DNA of 64,000 nucleotides, from NCBI GenBank assembly GCA_013298125.1, contig JAAFJP010000002.1, forward strand, positions 186,001 through 250,000, in the 5' to 3' direction. How positions within the stretch are numbered: position 1 is the stretch's first letter; each line of letters starts with the position of its first letter. A program made the translations under genes and the position numbers. The DNA is from Cytophagales bacterium (lineage in GTDB: Bacteria; Bacteroidota; Bacteroidia; Cytophagales; Spirosomataceae). Below, piece after piece: positions 1-8,698 of this stretch. A model generated the notes under the pieces. That model saw only the letters and a program-made list of their open reading frames with translations, was not told the DNA's origin and ran no database searches.

Positions 1-50
1 TACCTTAGTCATGTTATTTTATATTTAATGAAACAAATATACAAACGTTT

Positions 51-878
51 TTACAAATATTTCTCCAAATACCCTTCCATCTCCACCTGCATTTTCTTGG
101 CTTCCTCTCCTGCCTTCTGAGCAAAATCTTTATCCGAAGAAGCATAAATAATGCCTCTCGAAGAATTGACTAAAAGCCCACACATTGAATTCATCCCATA
201 TTTTGAGACTTCCTCCAAACTCCCACCCTGAGCTCCAACGCCTGGGACAAGCAAAAAATGTTCGGGTGCAAGTGTACGTATGTGAGTGAGCATATCCGCC
301 TTCGTTGCCCCTACTACGTACATAAGTTGCTCGTCAGTCGCCCATTCTTGCGATTTTTGGATTACTATTTCAAATAATTGTTTATTATCGTCAATTTTTA
401 AATTCTGAAAATCCTTACTTCCTGCATTGGACGTAAGAGCCAAAAGAATCACCCACTTTTCTGGAAAATCAAGAAACGGTTTTACAGAATCTTCTCCCAT
501 GTAGGGTGCAACCGTTACAGAATCAAAATCAAGTCCAGAAGAGTTTTTATCAAAAAATGCCCTTGCGTATAGTCCAGAGGTATTTCCAATGTCACCCCGT
601 TTGGCATCAGCGATGGTAAAACATTCCTTTGGGATATATTCCAAAGTCTTTTGCAAACTCTCCCAACCTTTTGAACCATGAGCTTCATAAAAGGCAATAT
701 TGGGTTTATACGACACTGCAAACTCGTGAGTCGCCTCAATTATTTGACGATTAAATTCAAAAATAGGGTCTTTTTCAGTTAATAAATGTTTCGGAATTTT
801 CTGAATATCAGTATCTAAACCTACACATAGATAGGATTTCTTTTGTTTGATTTGGTCAAATAATTGAGCTTTGGTCAT
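51..878 (-). CDS. pyrF: orotidine 5'-phosphate decarboxylase (type 2)
   Basis: Decarboxylates OMP to UMP, the last step of de novo pyrimidine synthesis, in the cytosol. The protein has 275 residues, the size of the longer type-2 enzyme rather than the roughly 230-residue E. coli form. VGLDTD is at residues 19-24, the catalytic DAKRGD at 91-96 and the phosphate-binding [10 protein letters not shown] at 210-219. The ATG at 878 gives a full-length protein ([10 protein letters not shown]...). It is transcribed away from rmlC. Another minus-strand ATG lies 39 bases past its stop (position 12), but only four codons remain in the window, so a downstream partner gene cannot be judged. The identification is secure. 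Confidence 0.96.
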   Translation of the reverse strand: MTKAQLFDQIKQKKSYLCVGLDTDIQKIPKHLLTEKDPIFEFNRQIIEATHEFAVSYKPNIAFYEAHGSKGWESLQKTLEYIPKECFTIADAKRGDIGNTSGLYARAFFDKNSSGLDFDSVTVAPYMGEDSVKPFLDFPEKWVILLALTSNAGSKDFQNLKIDDNKQLFEIVIQKSQEWATDEQLMYVVGATKADMLTHIRTLAPEHFLLVPGVGAQGGSLEEVSKYGMNSMCGLLVNSSRGIIYASSDKDFAQKAGEEAKKMQVEMEGYLEKYL

Positions 879-957
879 TTGAAGTTGTTAAGTTTTAAGT
901 TGTTGAGTTGATAAGAATGCATCAAATAACTCATACAAATTAGATAACGTTTTCATT

Positions 958-1034
958 TACCACAAAAGAATCAAAAGATACCAATAGTTTCGACGAATAA
1001 ATACTTTTTGTTTTCTTTTGACTCTTTTGTGGTA
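958..1034. repeat. intergenic inverted repeat
   Basis: Arms 958-978 and 1014-1034 (21 nt, one mismatch) start TACCACAAAAGA and enclose a 35-nt loop. It lies between the divergent pyrF and rmlC genes, so it is not a terminator of either. It resembles the dispersed palindromic units common between genes in this phylum. Confidence 0.75.
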
Positions 1035-1142
1035 AAACAAAATTTGCTAAATGTTTTGATTAGTCTTAATTTCGTAAACAATATTACTCTGTTAGGTTTC
1101 AATATCAAAAGATTTTCAATTCAAAAATTATCATTTTTCCAA

Positions 1143-1673
1143 ATGCAATTCAAACCCCACGAAATAGAAGGCTTAATCGAATGTATCCCCACAAAATTTG
1201 AAGACGAGCGTGGGCTTTTTTACGAATCATACAACCAAAAACTTTTTGCTGCCAACGGAATTCCCTACGATTTTTGTCAAGATAATTATTCGTGGTCAAA
1301 AAAGGACGTGATACGTGGTTTACATTTTCAGTACGAACCCAATGCACAAGGTAAATTGGTGCGTTGTATGACAGGAAGAGTGATAGATGTAGTGGTTGAT
1401 ATTCGTAGAGATTCACCAACGTTTGGACAACATGAAAAATTCCTTTTAGACTCATCAATTGGCAATATGCTCTACGTACCAGCGGGTTTTGCTCATGGAT
1501 TTGTAGCTTTGGAAGAAACAATTTTTGTCTATAAATGTACTGACTACTGGAATAAAGCCGCTGAATCAGGCATTATTTACAACGACCCTGAATTAAATAT
1601 TGATTGGGGTGTAGAAAATCCAATTGTTTCTGCGAAGGATTTGTTATTGCCTACTTTTTCGGAATTGAGGTGA
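1143..1673 (+). CDS. rmlC: dTDP-4-dehydrorhamnose 3,5-epimerase
   Basis: Epimerises dTDP-4-keto-6-deoxyglucose at C3 and C5 on the way to dTDP-L-rhamnose, a precursor for surface polysaccharide. I chose the ATG at 1143 (MQFKPHEIEG), giving 176 residues, the usual family length; the frame is open 45 codons further upstream, but that stretch is low-complexity and overlaps the inverted repeat. The cupin motifs are visible: RGLHFQ with the catalytic-type His at residue 61, DVVVDIRRDSPTFG near 82-95 and YVPAGFAHGF at 111-120. The partner genes rmlA, rmlB and rmlD are not in the window, but the following genes are glycan-assembly genes. A related sugar epimerase of the same fold is possible but less likely. 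Confidence 0.9.
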   Translation: MQFKPHEIEGLIECIPTKFEDERGLFYESYNQKLFAANGIPYDFCQDNYSWSKKDVIRGLHFQYEPNAQGKLVRCMTGRVIDVVVDIRRDSPTFGQHEKFLLDSSIGNMLYVPAGFAHGFVALEETIFVYKCTDYWNKAAESGIIYNDPELNIDWGVENPIVSAKDLLLPTFSELR

Positions 1674-1914
1674 CAAGCTAAGTAAAACGCCAAACGCCTT
1701 CTACATTTTTTATTATTTTGTTAATATCAGCGTTCCACAGTCTAATATTATATCAAAATAATTCTGTAATAGGATTTTAAAGATATTTCAGAGAAAGAGA
1801 ATTATTTGTTTCAATTTCTTCTTCTCTGAAATTTGTCAATCTACAATTTTATGGCAAAATTTGGAACAGTTATTGATATTCTGTAATCTAACATTCCTTA
1901 TAAAAGCCCATAAA

Positions 1915-3984
1915 ATGAAAAAAAGTAAAGCCTCAAAGGTGTCTGCCAGTACTCCTGTGGTTAATTCGCCAATATTATCTGCTGAAAATAATTCCACCAA
2001 ACCTTCCGATTTATCTAATGCAGAGCTTGTTCAAGAGCCTTTTGAGTTAATTCGTTTTGATAAAAAACTCAATATTTTCTTGGGAATTTGTGTGCTATCT
2101 TTCTTGATTTTATCCCTTTTAAAAATTCATGGTTCATCTGTTGCGGCTTGGAATGACATTATTCCAGAGGGTTCAACATCCACAAAAAGCATTTTGGCAG
2201 GTACGCCCAAGCGTATCAGGATGGACGAATACGCTGTGCTAACGCCTTTCACACTTTCTCAAACCTATAAAAATTTTCCTGAAATCAATGAAGCTGTTGG
2301 AGGGCAAAAAGCTCCCTTAATGAGTTTTGTTCCTGTAAAACATTTTATTACGTATTTTAGACCAAACTTCTGGGGATATTATTTCCTCTCAACTGAACAA
2401 GCCTTTGCTTGGGCATGGAATTTCAAAGCCCTCGGAATCTTGATTGCCGTAACCCTAATGCTGATGTTATTGACGGCGAATAATTTTTGGTTATCAATAT
2501 TCGGTGCTTTCTGGCTTTTATACTCTTCTGGAACGCAATGGTGGTACTCAACTTCATTGCCTGATTCTATATTCACTTCGGCTGTTCTTTTTACTTGTAC
2601 GGTCTATTTAATTTTTAGTAAAAATTCTATCTCTCTAATAATCAGCACTTTATGCTTCATTCTCTTTGGAATATATTATGCCAGTATGCTTTATCCACCT
2701 TATCAATTACCTTTGGCTTATTTCATTATTTTTCTGTTGCTGGGTTACGTAATTCATCATTATAATAAAGAAATTATTTTTGAAAAAGTTTTCTTGAAAA
2801 TAGGTTTTGGGACAATTGCATTAGCTGGATTAGGAATTATTTTTTATAAATTTTATTCCGATGCAAAGCCTACCGTCGATGCAATGATAAACACAGCCTA
2901 TCCTGGAAAAAGAACAGATTTAGGTGGAGCAGGATTTACGGCAAATATGTTTTCGGAATATTATCACATTTTCGTCAATTCTGATACTTTTCCTCAACTT
3001 TGGATAAACATCTGTGAATTATCCCATTATCTCAATTTTGCTCCTGTCATTATAGGTTGTACTATTTGGTATTATGTGGCAACTAAGAAGATTAACTATT
3101 TGATTTTATTACCAAGCATTTTCGTAGTCTTTCTTTTGATTTGGATTAAAGTTGGTTTTCCTGAAAGCATCGCCAAGTTATCTTTAATGAGCATGAGTCC
3201 GCCCAAAAGAACCCAAATCCCTTTTGGAATTTCTAATGTCATTTTAGCCATTATTTATCTGGGGCAATTGAAAACAATGAGGTTAGAAAATGTATCAATC
3301 TCTAATAAAATCGTTGCCATTGTGATTACTATTTTCTTTGTTGGTATTACCGCCGCAACGAACGATAGTAGTTCTGGAAATTTTTTCAAAACGCCTCAAT
3401 TAGTAGTTGGAGTAGTTCTTTTTGCTACGGCAAACATCATGTTACTATTACCTTCAACGCTTAAATTCAGAGAAGTTATTTTTATGGGTATAATTGCTAT
3501 CTCCTTGATTCCCAATATGATGGCAAATCCAATTGCCAAAGGACTTGCTCCAATAACGGAACATAATATTCATCAGCAAATCAAGAATATTGATAAAGCC
3601 GACCCTGGCAGACGATGGTTGGTGATGGGAGGACAGTTCTATGGCTACATGGCTCAGACTACGGGAGTAGATGTATTAGGGGGAGTGAAATACGTTCCAG
3701 ATTTCAAAACCATGAAAGTGATTGATGGAAAATATAAACGTGATACGGTTTATAATCGTTATGCACACACCGTTTACAGTTCTTATATTGATGGTAAAGA
3801 CTCTACGATTGTTGCCCTCAATTTTGAAGATGGTTACACGATTGGCTTGGATGGATGTTCGCCAAGATTGAAGCAACTAAACGTAAAATATGTTCTTTTT
3901 GATAGACAGCCACAACCCGTTGAAGTGCGTTGTATGAAGAGAATTGCTGATTCTACCGTTCAAATTTACCAAATAAATGACTAA
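1915..3984 (+). CDS. large polytopic membrane protein, possible GT-C-type glycosyltransferase
   Basis: 689 residues from the ATG at 1915 (MKKSKASKVS); a TTG 18 codons earlier is less likely. A Ser/Lys-rich N-terminus is followed by about a dozen hydrophobic segments and a C-terminal soluble part of roughly 150 residues. The first external loop carries GSSVAAWNDI, and a later segment carries SSGTQWWYSTSLPD. This layout resembles integral-membrane glycosyltransferases of the GT-C kind that use polyprenyl-phosphate sugars, but I see no defining catalytic motif. The stop overlaps the next gene by 8 bases, and the following GT2 enzyme (of the type that makes polyprenyl-phosphate sugars) fits a donor-acceptor partnership. 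The function is inferred from context. Confidence 0.6.
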   Translation: MKKSKASKVSASTPVVNSPILSAENNSTKPSDLSNAELVQEPFELIRFDKKLNIFLGICVLSFLILSLLKIHGSSVAAWNDIIPEGSTSTKSILAGTPKRIRMDEYAVLTPFTLSQTYKNFPEINEAVGGQKAPLMSFVPVKHFITYFRPNFWGYYFLSTEQAFAWAWNFKALGILIAVTLMLMLLTANNFWLSIFGAFWLLYSSGTQWWYSTSLPDSIFTSAVLFTCTVYLIFSKNSISLIISTLCFILFGIYYASMLYPPYQLPLAYFIIFLLLGYVIHHYNKEIIFEKVFLKIGFGTIALAGLGIIFYKFYSDAKPTVDAMINTAYPGKRTDLGGAGFTANMFSEYYHIFVNSDTFPQLWINICELSHYLNFAPVIIGCTIWYYVATKKINYLILLPSIFVVFLLIWIKVGFPESIAKLSLMSMSPPKRTQIPFGISNVILAIIYLGQLKTMRLENVSISNKIVAIVITIFFVGITAATNDSSSGNFFKTPQLVVGVVLFATANIMLLLPSTLKFREVIFMGIIAISLIPNMMANPIAKGLAPITEHNIHQQIKNIDKADPGRRWLVMGGQFYGYMAQTTGVDVLGGVKYVPDFKTMKVIDGKYKRDTVYNRYAHTVYSSYIDGKDSTIVALNFEDGYTIGLDGCSPRLKQLNVKYVLFDRQPQPVEVRCMKRIADSTVQIYQIND

Positions 3985-4711
3985 GCAAAGAGCAAAAATA
4001 TTGGTCATTATTCCTTGTTTTAACGAAGAAGCGTCCATCAAACAATTGGTCGGAGATATTCAGAACGTTAAAAAACAATATGATTTACCCATTGATATTT
4101 TGGTAGTCAATGATTGTTCAAAGGATAATACGCTTGAAGTGGTTAAGTCATTAGATTGCCTTTGTTTGGATTTACCTGTGAATTTGGGCATTGGTGGAGG
4201 AATGCAAAGTGGTTATAAATATGCTTTTCGGAATGGATATGAGTATGCAGTGCAGATGGACGGAGACGGACAACATCCTGCGATTGAATTACCTAAATTA
4301 TTAAAAGAAGCTCTTTTGGAGCAATCTGACGTAATAATTGGGTCAAGATTTTTAGAAGGGAAAGGTTTTCAATCTTCATTTTTCAGACGTTTGGGAATCA
4401 ATTATTTCAAATGGTTGAATCGTATTTTGATTGGACGAACCATACACGATAGTACATCAGGGTTCAGAGTTTTTAATCATAAAACCCTTGAAATTGTCAA
4501 TCAATATTATCCAGACGAATATCCAGAACCCGAAGCCATTGTTTTGTTTGGATTGAGAAATCTAAAAATGAAAGAAATTCCCGTAGAAATGTGTGAGCGA
4601 CAAGGAGGCGTTTCATCAATTCATTCACTTAGGGCAGTTTATTATATGCTCAAAGTAACATTAGGAATAATTTTTGTTTATATCAGAATCAAAGGAAAAT
4701 GGAAAACGTAG
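3977..4711 (+). CDS. family 2 glycosyltransferase (dolichol/polyprenyl-phosphate mannose synthase type)
   Basis: 244 residues with a classical GT-A fold start: IIPCFNEE at 11-18, ILVVNDCSKDNT at 41-52, and the nucleotide-sugar/metal site QMDGDGQHP at 93-101. The closest functional class is DPM1-like enzymes, which transfer a hexose from a nucleotide sugar to a polyprenyl phosphate at the inner membrane face. No C-terminal membrane anchor of the GtrB kind is seen; instead the protein ends in one hydrophobic stretch (YMLKVTLGIIFVYIRI). It overlaps the preceding membrane protein by 8 bases and the following DUF2304 gene by 13 bases, which implies translational coupling. The acceptor lipid and sugar are not deducible. 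Confidence 0.9.
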   Translation: MTKQRAKILVIIPCFNEEASIKQLVGDIQNVKKQYDLPIDILVVNDCSKDNTLEVVKSLDCLCLDLPVNLGIGGGMQSGYKYAFRNGYEYAVQMDGDGQHPAIELPKLLKEALLEQSDVIIGSRFLEGKGFQSSFFRRLGINYFKWLNRILIGRTIHDSTSGFRVFNHKTLEIVNQYYPDEYPEPEAIVLFGLRNLKMKEIPVEMCERQGGVSSIHSLRAVYYMLKVTLGIIFVYIRIKGKWKT

Positions 4712-5064
4712 TCCCTTTTAAAATCCAGATAATCAGCATCTTAGCGACATTAGGATTCATGTATTTTATTGTTCGACAAATCATCAGAGGGAAACTTCGG
4801 GAAGAATATTCTATCGTGTGGTTTGCCTGTACAATTGTACTTTTAGTATTTTCATTTTGGAGAAAAGGCTTAGAACAAATCTCTCAGGCTTTGGGCGTTT
4901 TTTACCCACCTTCGCTGCTTTTTTTATTGGCAATCGGAGCAATTGTTATCTTCTTAGTTCACCTTTCTATCGTGAATTCAAAACTACAAAGTCAAATCAA
5001 AGACTTGTCACACGAAGTCGCTTTTTTAAAGGAAAAACAACAAAAAGTCATCACTAATGAGTAA
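4699..5064 (+). CDS. DUF2304 family small membrane protein
   Basis: 121 residues with three hydrophobic segments (about 8-25, 38-55, 70-92), followed by a charged helical tail (KLQSQIKDLSHEVAFLKEKQQK) that looks coiled-coil. The pattern REEYSIVWFA between segments is typical of DUF2304 proteins, which in many genomes sit directly behind a GT2 transferase, as here. The exact role is unknown; the genetic link suggests an accessory subunit or membrane tether for the transferase. The start overlaps the GT2 gene by 13 bases and the end overlaps the next transferase by 8. Confidence 0.85.
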   Translation: MENVVPFKIQIISILATLGFMYFIVRQIIRGKLREEYSIVWFACTIVLLVFSFWRKGLEQISQALGVFYPPSLLFLLAIGAIVIFLVHLSIVNSKLQSQIKDLSHEVAFLKEKQQKVITNE

Positions 5065-6058
5065 AATTCACATCATTAATCAATACGTTTATCCAGATGG
5101 TTCGCCCGTTTGTTTGATTTCCGAACAGATCGCTAATTATTTGTTTACTGAAAACAAGGCAGATGTTGTGATGGTTGGTGGTGCAGGAGAATATCGCCCT
5201 TCCAGTCGTCCCAAACCTAATTTTCCGATTGTTAATTTACCGACTGCCAGTTTCAAAAGAGAGACGATGATTGATATTTTGAAGGAATACTTTGCTGTAT
5301 ATGGGGCTTTCAAAAAGTATGTAAAAGAAAATGTAAAAGATGGTGATACTTTGGTAATTACGAGTTCACCTTTTTTGAATGCAATGCTCAGGAATTTGGT
5401 AAATAAGAAAAAAGTAAGGACGATTTTTTGGCTTTTTGACTATTTCCCCGCTTCGGTTAAGTCAATGAAAATTCCTTTCCTGTATAATTTGATAAAAATA
5501 TGGTGGGATAGAGAACTGAAAAAATATGATTCTGTTATTAAAATTTCATCCAATTTAGGGTATTTTGAAAAGAATTCAATTGTACTTCGTCAATGGAATA
5601 TGATTGATATTCAACCAGATAGCACAATTATTCCAGAACGAAAGGCACTTTATACAGGTAATTTGGGAATTGCACACGATGTAGAATCTTTGGCAAAAGA
5701 GTGTGAGAAACTCAGAGATAATGGTTATGAAATCAATATTCACGCAGACGGACCAGGATTAGAAAAATTACCAGATTGGTTAAAAGCAAAGTCAAGAGGA
5801 ATTTTTAAAAATGCGGTTGATTTGATACGTGCATTACATGAACACGAAATACACCTCATTACGGGTACGCCTGGAACGGATGAATTAAGTTTTCCTTCAA
5901 AAAGTTGGAATAGTATTGCTTCTGGAAGAAAATTGATTGCCTGTGGATTTTCAGGAATGATGTTAGAAGAATTAGAAATATCATTAAAAGCTGATTATAA
6001 AAAACATTTACCAAATTGTGCGGCTTACATTTTGGAACAATCTAAAATCAAAAAATAA
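5057..6058 (+). CDS. glycosyltransferase, GT4/WbuB-like
   Basis: 333 residues, a two-domain GT-B protein. The N-terminal half begins IHIINQYVYPDGSPVCLISEQIA and carries a Gly-rich VGGAGEYRPSSRP loop. The C-terminal half contains ALYTGNLGIAHDV (residues about 197-209), the start of the donor-binding domain, and later HLITGTPGTDELSFPSKSWNSIASGRKLIACG, matching the retaining-transferase E/PSK region of WbuB/WcaI-like enzymes. It probably adds one sugar to a lipid-linked surface glycan. The protein is somewhat shorter than the usual 380-420 residues, mostly by lacking a long C-terminal helix. It is coupled to its neighbours (8-base overlap upstream, 2-base gap downstream). Confidence 0.85.
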   Translation: MSKIHIINQYVYPDGSPVCLISEQIANYLFTENKADVVMVGGAGEYRPSSRPKPNFPIVNLPTASFKRETMIDILKEYFAVYGAFKKYVKENVKDGDTLVITSSPFLNAMLRNLVNKKKVRTIFWLFDYFPASVKSMKIPFLYNLIKIWWDRELKKYDSVIKISSNLGYFEKNSIVLRQWNMIDIQPDSTIIPERKALYTGNLGIAHDVESLAKECEKLRDNGYEINIHADGPGLEKLPDWLKAKSRGIFKNAVDLIRALHEHEIHLITGTPGTDELSFPSKSWNSIASGRKLIACGFSGMMLEELEISLKADYKKHLPNCAAYILEQSKIKK

Positions 6059-6060
6059 TT

Positions 6061-6825
6061 ATGAAGACACTGATAATCAATGCTTTGAAGAAAGTGAAAT
6101 TGTATAACCCTGTACAAAGATTTGCTTTAAATATTATCCAAAATAGAGCTTCGTATCAATCAAATGCGGATAAATTTTATGGTCAATTTATTCAAGAGGG
6201 AGATTTGTGTTTTGACATTGGAGCTAATGTAGGGGCAAGAGCAAAAATATTTAGAAGGTTAGGAGCAAAAGTTGTCTGCCTCGAACCACAAGAAGAGTGT
6301 TTGAAAATTTTACATTCAACTTTTAAGAATGATAGTAATGTCCAAATTGTAGGTAGTGCTGTGGGTGCAAAGATTGGTACGGCACAATTAACGATGAGTA
6401 TTCATAATGATTTAATTGCTTCATTATCAGACAAGTATGTAAAAGAAAGTAGATTTTCAGAGGATTTTGATGATAGTAAAACGCAAGAAGTAACTGTTAC
6501 AACTTTGGATGAATTGATAGCAAAGTTTGGCAAACCCAAATTCTGTAAGATTGACGTTGAAGGGTTTGAATTAGAGGTTTTGAAAGGATTATCACAGTCG
6601 TTACATTATGTCTCTCTTGAATTTGCGAAAGAGTTTTTAGACGACACTGAGAAATGTTTAACCCTTTTGTCAAATCTCGGAGCAAAAAGATTTACCTATT
6701 CAGAAGGAGATTCATTAGCTCTTTTTTCATCCGATTGGTATTCATCAGTAGAAACCTTATTGCAAAAAATGAGAACTCATCAAAACAAAGATTTTTGGGG
6801 TGATGTTTATGTTTCTTTTGAATAA
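6061..6825 (+). CDS. FkbM family SAM-dependent methyltransferase
   Basis: 254 residues. The SAM-binding motif is DIGANVGARAKIF (52-64), followed by the acidic loop VVCLEPQEE (71-79) and the FkbM signature KIDVEGFELEVLKGL (163-177). Members O-methylate sugars or polyketides; here, at the end of a glycan cassette, capping or decorating the surface polysaccharide is the natural reading. It starts 2 bases after the preceding transferase stop and is followed by a terminator, so it closes the operon. The residue methylated cannot be told. Confidence 0.88.
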   Translation: MKTLIINALKKVKLYNPVQRFALNIIQNRASYQSNADKFYGQFIQEGDLCFDIGANVGARAKIFRRLGAKVVCLEPQEECLKILHSTFKNDSNVQIVGSAVGAKIGTAQLTMSIHNDLIASLSDKYVKESRFSEDFDDSKTQEVTVTTLDELIAKFGKPKFCKIDVEGFELEVLKGLSQSLHYVSLEFAKEFLDDTEKCLTLLSNLGAKRFTYSEGDSLALFSSDWYSSVETLLQKMRTHQNKDFWGDVYVSFE

Positions 6826-6844
6826 AGTATTTTGACAAACTAAA

Positions 6845-6876
6845 AAAAGCCTCAAATATCCAAATTTGAGGCTTTT
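6845..6876. terminator. bidirectional intrinsic terminator
   Basis: A/T-flanked hairpin with arms around AAGCCTCAAAT and ATTTGAGGCTTTT, with a T run on the plus side and an A run on the minus side. It ends both the glycan cassette (+) and the glucosaminidase gene (-). Confidence 0.9.
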
Positions 6877-6917
6877 ACTCTTTATTTCTATGTAATCTAT
6901 CTTTCTATGTGGTTGCA

Positions 6918-8036
6918 CTAATCATTCTCAATCAACCCATATCTATCCACCACTTTCATCACCCTATCAGCATAAAATTTACCGCCTTTGTGAGTATATC
7001 CACGCTCGCCGACTGAGTAGATGAATGAGTATGCGGCTGAATATTTCTCTACGCCCGCAGCTACTTGTTCACGGTAGAATTTAGAAATATCTGAATAGTC
7101 ACGTTTCCAAGCCCCTGTTTTGTGAAGGAATACTTCTTCTACCAAAAACTCTATACACTCACGTCTCGAACCGAATCTTTTATACCAGTTATCTGGCCGA
7201 CGGTTTTCGTCATAAATGATTTGTCCATCGTCTGAGCGTTTCAAAATTGGCACTTTCCCTTCGTATTCGTCAGGTTGTCCTTTTAGTTGATAGGCGTTTG
7301 ATTCGTTGCCCCACCACTGTTTTATGCCGAAGAAATTATTGGCAAAAACCGCATTCCTACTAAATCCATAGCCACTTTCCATTGCCGCCATTGCCATTAC
7401 TACACTCGCTGGGATTTGATATTTTTGTCCTAACTCAACCGCAATTGGTTTAATGTCTTCCAAAAATGCACGGGCTTCGTCTTGGGTTGGATGTCCGATG
7501 GCTGTTCCGTAAACGTTCTGGTTTTTCCCATTGAATGGGTCTTCAAAAGGCGTTGGATTAAACTTAAGATTGGTTGTTGGCATTGGATTGACGGGTGATG
7601 AAACCCCAGGATTACCCGTTGTAGAAGCTGATTGAGTTGTAGGTGGATTCTGTATAACCACAACATTTCCCAATGATTTTCCTGTAATCGCAATTTCTCC
7701 ATAAGCCACGCTGACCGTATCATTTGTAGAAGAAATACCTACAAATCTGAGCTTTTTGGTACTCGGAAAGCCAAAAGAAAAACTTAATTCAGCTTTGTTC
7801 TGAACGGTTTTTATTGTTCCGAGACTGCCTTTATCCGAAAATATTTTGATTCTTTGGACGTTATCGCCCGCAGTGAAAAGAAATCGAACCTCCTCCCCTA
7901 CTGATGCAGATGGAGCGTACTCAACATTGAGTCCGATTTTTTTAAGTTTTTGATAGGAAAAGGCAAAGAGTACCACTAACAGTAAGCACAATGCACTCAT
8001 AATCCCGCCACGAGAAAATTTCTTAATAGCATTCAT
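6918..8036 (-). CDS. membrane-anchored glucosaminidase-domain protein
   Basis: 372 residues. A hydrophobic segment at about 13-29 (MSALCLLLVVLFAFSYQ) acts as signal anchor. Residues 30-130 form a beta-rich region of unknown type, then a Ser/Thr/Pro/Asn-rich linker. The C-terminal half is an N-acetylglucosaminidase domain of the FlgJ/Bax type, with the catalytic region VVMAMAAMESGYGFSRNAV and then NNFFGIKQWWGNES. Such enzymes cleave the glycan strand of peptidoglycan in the periplasm. The end SVGERGYTHKGGKFYADRVMKVVDRY fits the family's C-terminus. Two LysM transglycosylases and MtgA elsewhere in the window make a set of cell-wall enzymes, but they are not in one operon. Confidence 0.88.
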   Translation of the reverse strand: MNAIKKFSRGGIMSALCLLLVVLFAFSYQKLKKIGLNVEYAPSASVGEEVRFLFTAGDNVQRIKIFSDKGSLGTIKTVQNKAELSFSFGFPSTKKLRFVGISSTNDTVSVAYGEIAITGKSLGNVVVIQNPPTTQSASTTGNPGVSSPVNPMPTTNLKFNPTPFEDPFNGKNQNVYGTAIGHPTQDEARAFLEDIKPIAVELGQKYQIPASVVMAMAAMESGYGFSRNAVFANNFFGIKQWWGNESNAYQLKGQPDEYEGKVPILKRSDDGQIIYDENRRPDNWYKRFGSRRECIEFLVEEVFLHKTGAWKRDYSDISKFYREQVAAGVEKYSAAYSFIYSVGERGYTHKGGKFYADRVMKVVDRYGLIEND

Positions 8037-8122
8037 AAATTTTTGTTAAATCCTTAGCTTAAAAACTCTCTTGGCGGAATGAGTTGATACGCTAAAAATG
8101 GAACAAAAACCATGCCGTGGGT

Positions 8123-8278
8123 GGTTATTGGTTGATTGGTTATTGGGGAATTGGTTGATTGGAGAACTGGTTATTGGTAAAATCAACTCAACCAATATTT
8201 ATGACCTCCTCAATAACCAAACTATCAGTAACCAGTCCCCTAATTTACCAATCAACCAATTTACCAATCAACCAACCT
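8123..8278. repeat. imperfect inverted repeat built of GGTTGATTGGT units
   Basis: The 241-base gap before the glucosaminidase gene is filled by left-arm units (8123-8178) such as GGTTGATTGGTTATTGG and their inverted counterparts (8212-8278) such as CCAATCAACCAATTTACC. Within each arm the unit is itself repeated. The right arm ends at the stop of the alkyltransferase-like gene. An open frame of 89 codons runs across it but encodes only Asn/Gln/Ile-rich low-complexity sequence. Confidence 0.75.
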
Positions 8279-8598
8279 CAAAGAAGTTCTTCTTTCGGAA
8301 TCCAGTAAACCATTTTCATATTTTTTACTTTATCATTTTCTACAATAACTCCTTCATTTTCAAGTAGTTCTTGCATAAGATTCCCTCCAAAAAATGCCTT
8401 ACCTGTAAGTACACCCGCACGATTGACTACCCGATGGGCGGGTAAAGTCGGGTCACCGTGACAGGCGTTCATTGCCCAGCCCACGAACCTCGCACCGCCT
8501 TTTGAGCCGAGGTATTCTGCGATTGCTCCGTAAGAAGTTACACGTCCTTCGGGGATTAATTTGACTACTTCGTAAATGTCTTCAAAACTATTTTTCAT
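8278..8598 (-). CDS. alkyltransferase-like (ATL) DNA-binding protein
   Basis: 106 residues covering only the DNA-binding domain of O6-methylguanine-DNA methyltransferase. The helix-turn-helix region GRVTSYGAIAEYLGSKGGARFVGWAMNAC (18-46) carries the Arg finger, but the active-site PCHRV of the methyltransferase is PAHRV here (53-57), so the acceptor Cys is missing. This is the mark of ATL proteins, which bind bulky O6-alkylguanine and hand it to nucleotide excision repair instead of repairing it themselves. Most ATLs described have Trp at this site; Ala is less usual. Its start codon is at 8598; the next gene (VanZ) diverges from it. Confidence 0.9.
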   Translation of the reverse strand: MKNSFEDIYEVVKLIPEGRVTSYGAIAEYLGSKGGARFVGWAMNACHGDPTLPAHRVVNRAGVLTGKAFFGGNLMQELLENEGVIVENDKVKNMKMVYWIPKEELL

Positions 8599-8603
8599 GC
8601 TTT

Positions 8604-8634
8604 GTCGGTGAACGGTTCACGGTGAACGGTAAAT
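8604..8634. repeat. palindromic repeat, copy 1 (GTTCACGGTGAAC type)
   Basis: Contains GGTTCACGGTGAACGGTAAA; the reverse complement of 8614-8633 recurs at 26199-26218. It lies between the divergent ATL and VanZ genes. Confidence 0.7.
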
Positions 8635-8698
8635 GAAAGTCTGTATAAAATTGGCTCTCTACCTCTTGTAATTCATTGCCAATTTGTAATTTTATACA

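Noticed and set aside
1-12. Start of another minus-strand gene (ATG at 12, MTKV)
   Set aside because: Only four codons are inside the window; too little to support a gene.
1008-1142. Upstream extension of rmlC by 45 codons
   Set aside because: The extension overlaps an intergenic inverted repeat and is absent from the family; ATG at 1143 gives the standard length.
8098-8367. 89-codon open frame on the plus strand
   Set aside because: It runs over the GGTTGATTGGT inverted repeat and the antisense of the ATL gene; the product is Asn/Gln-rich low complexity.
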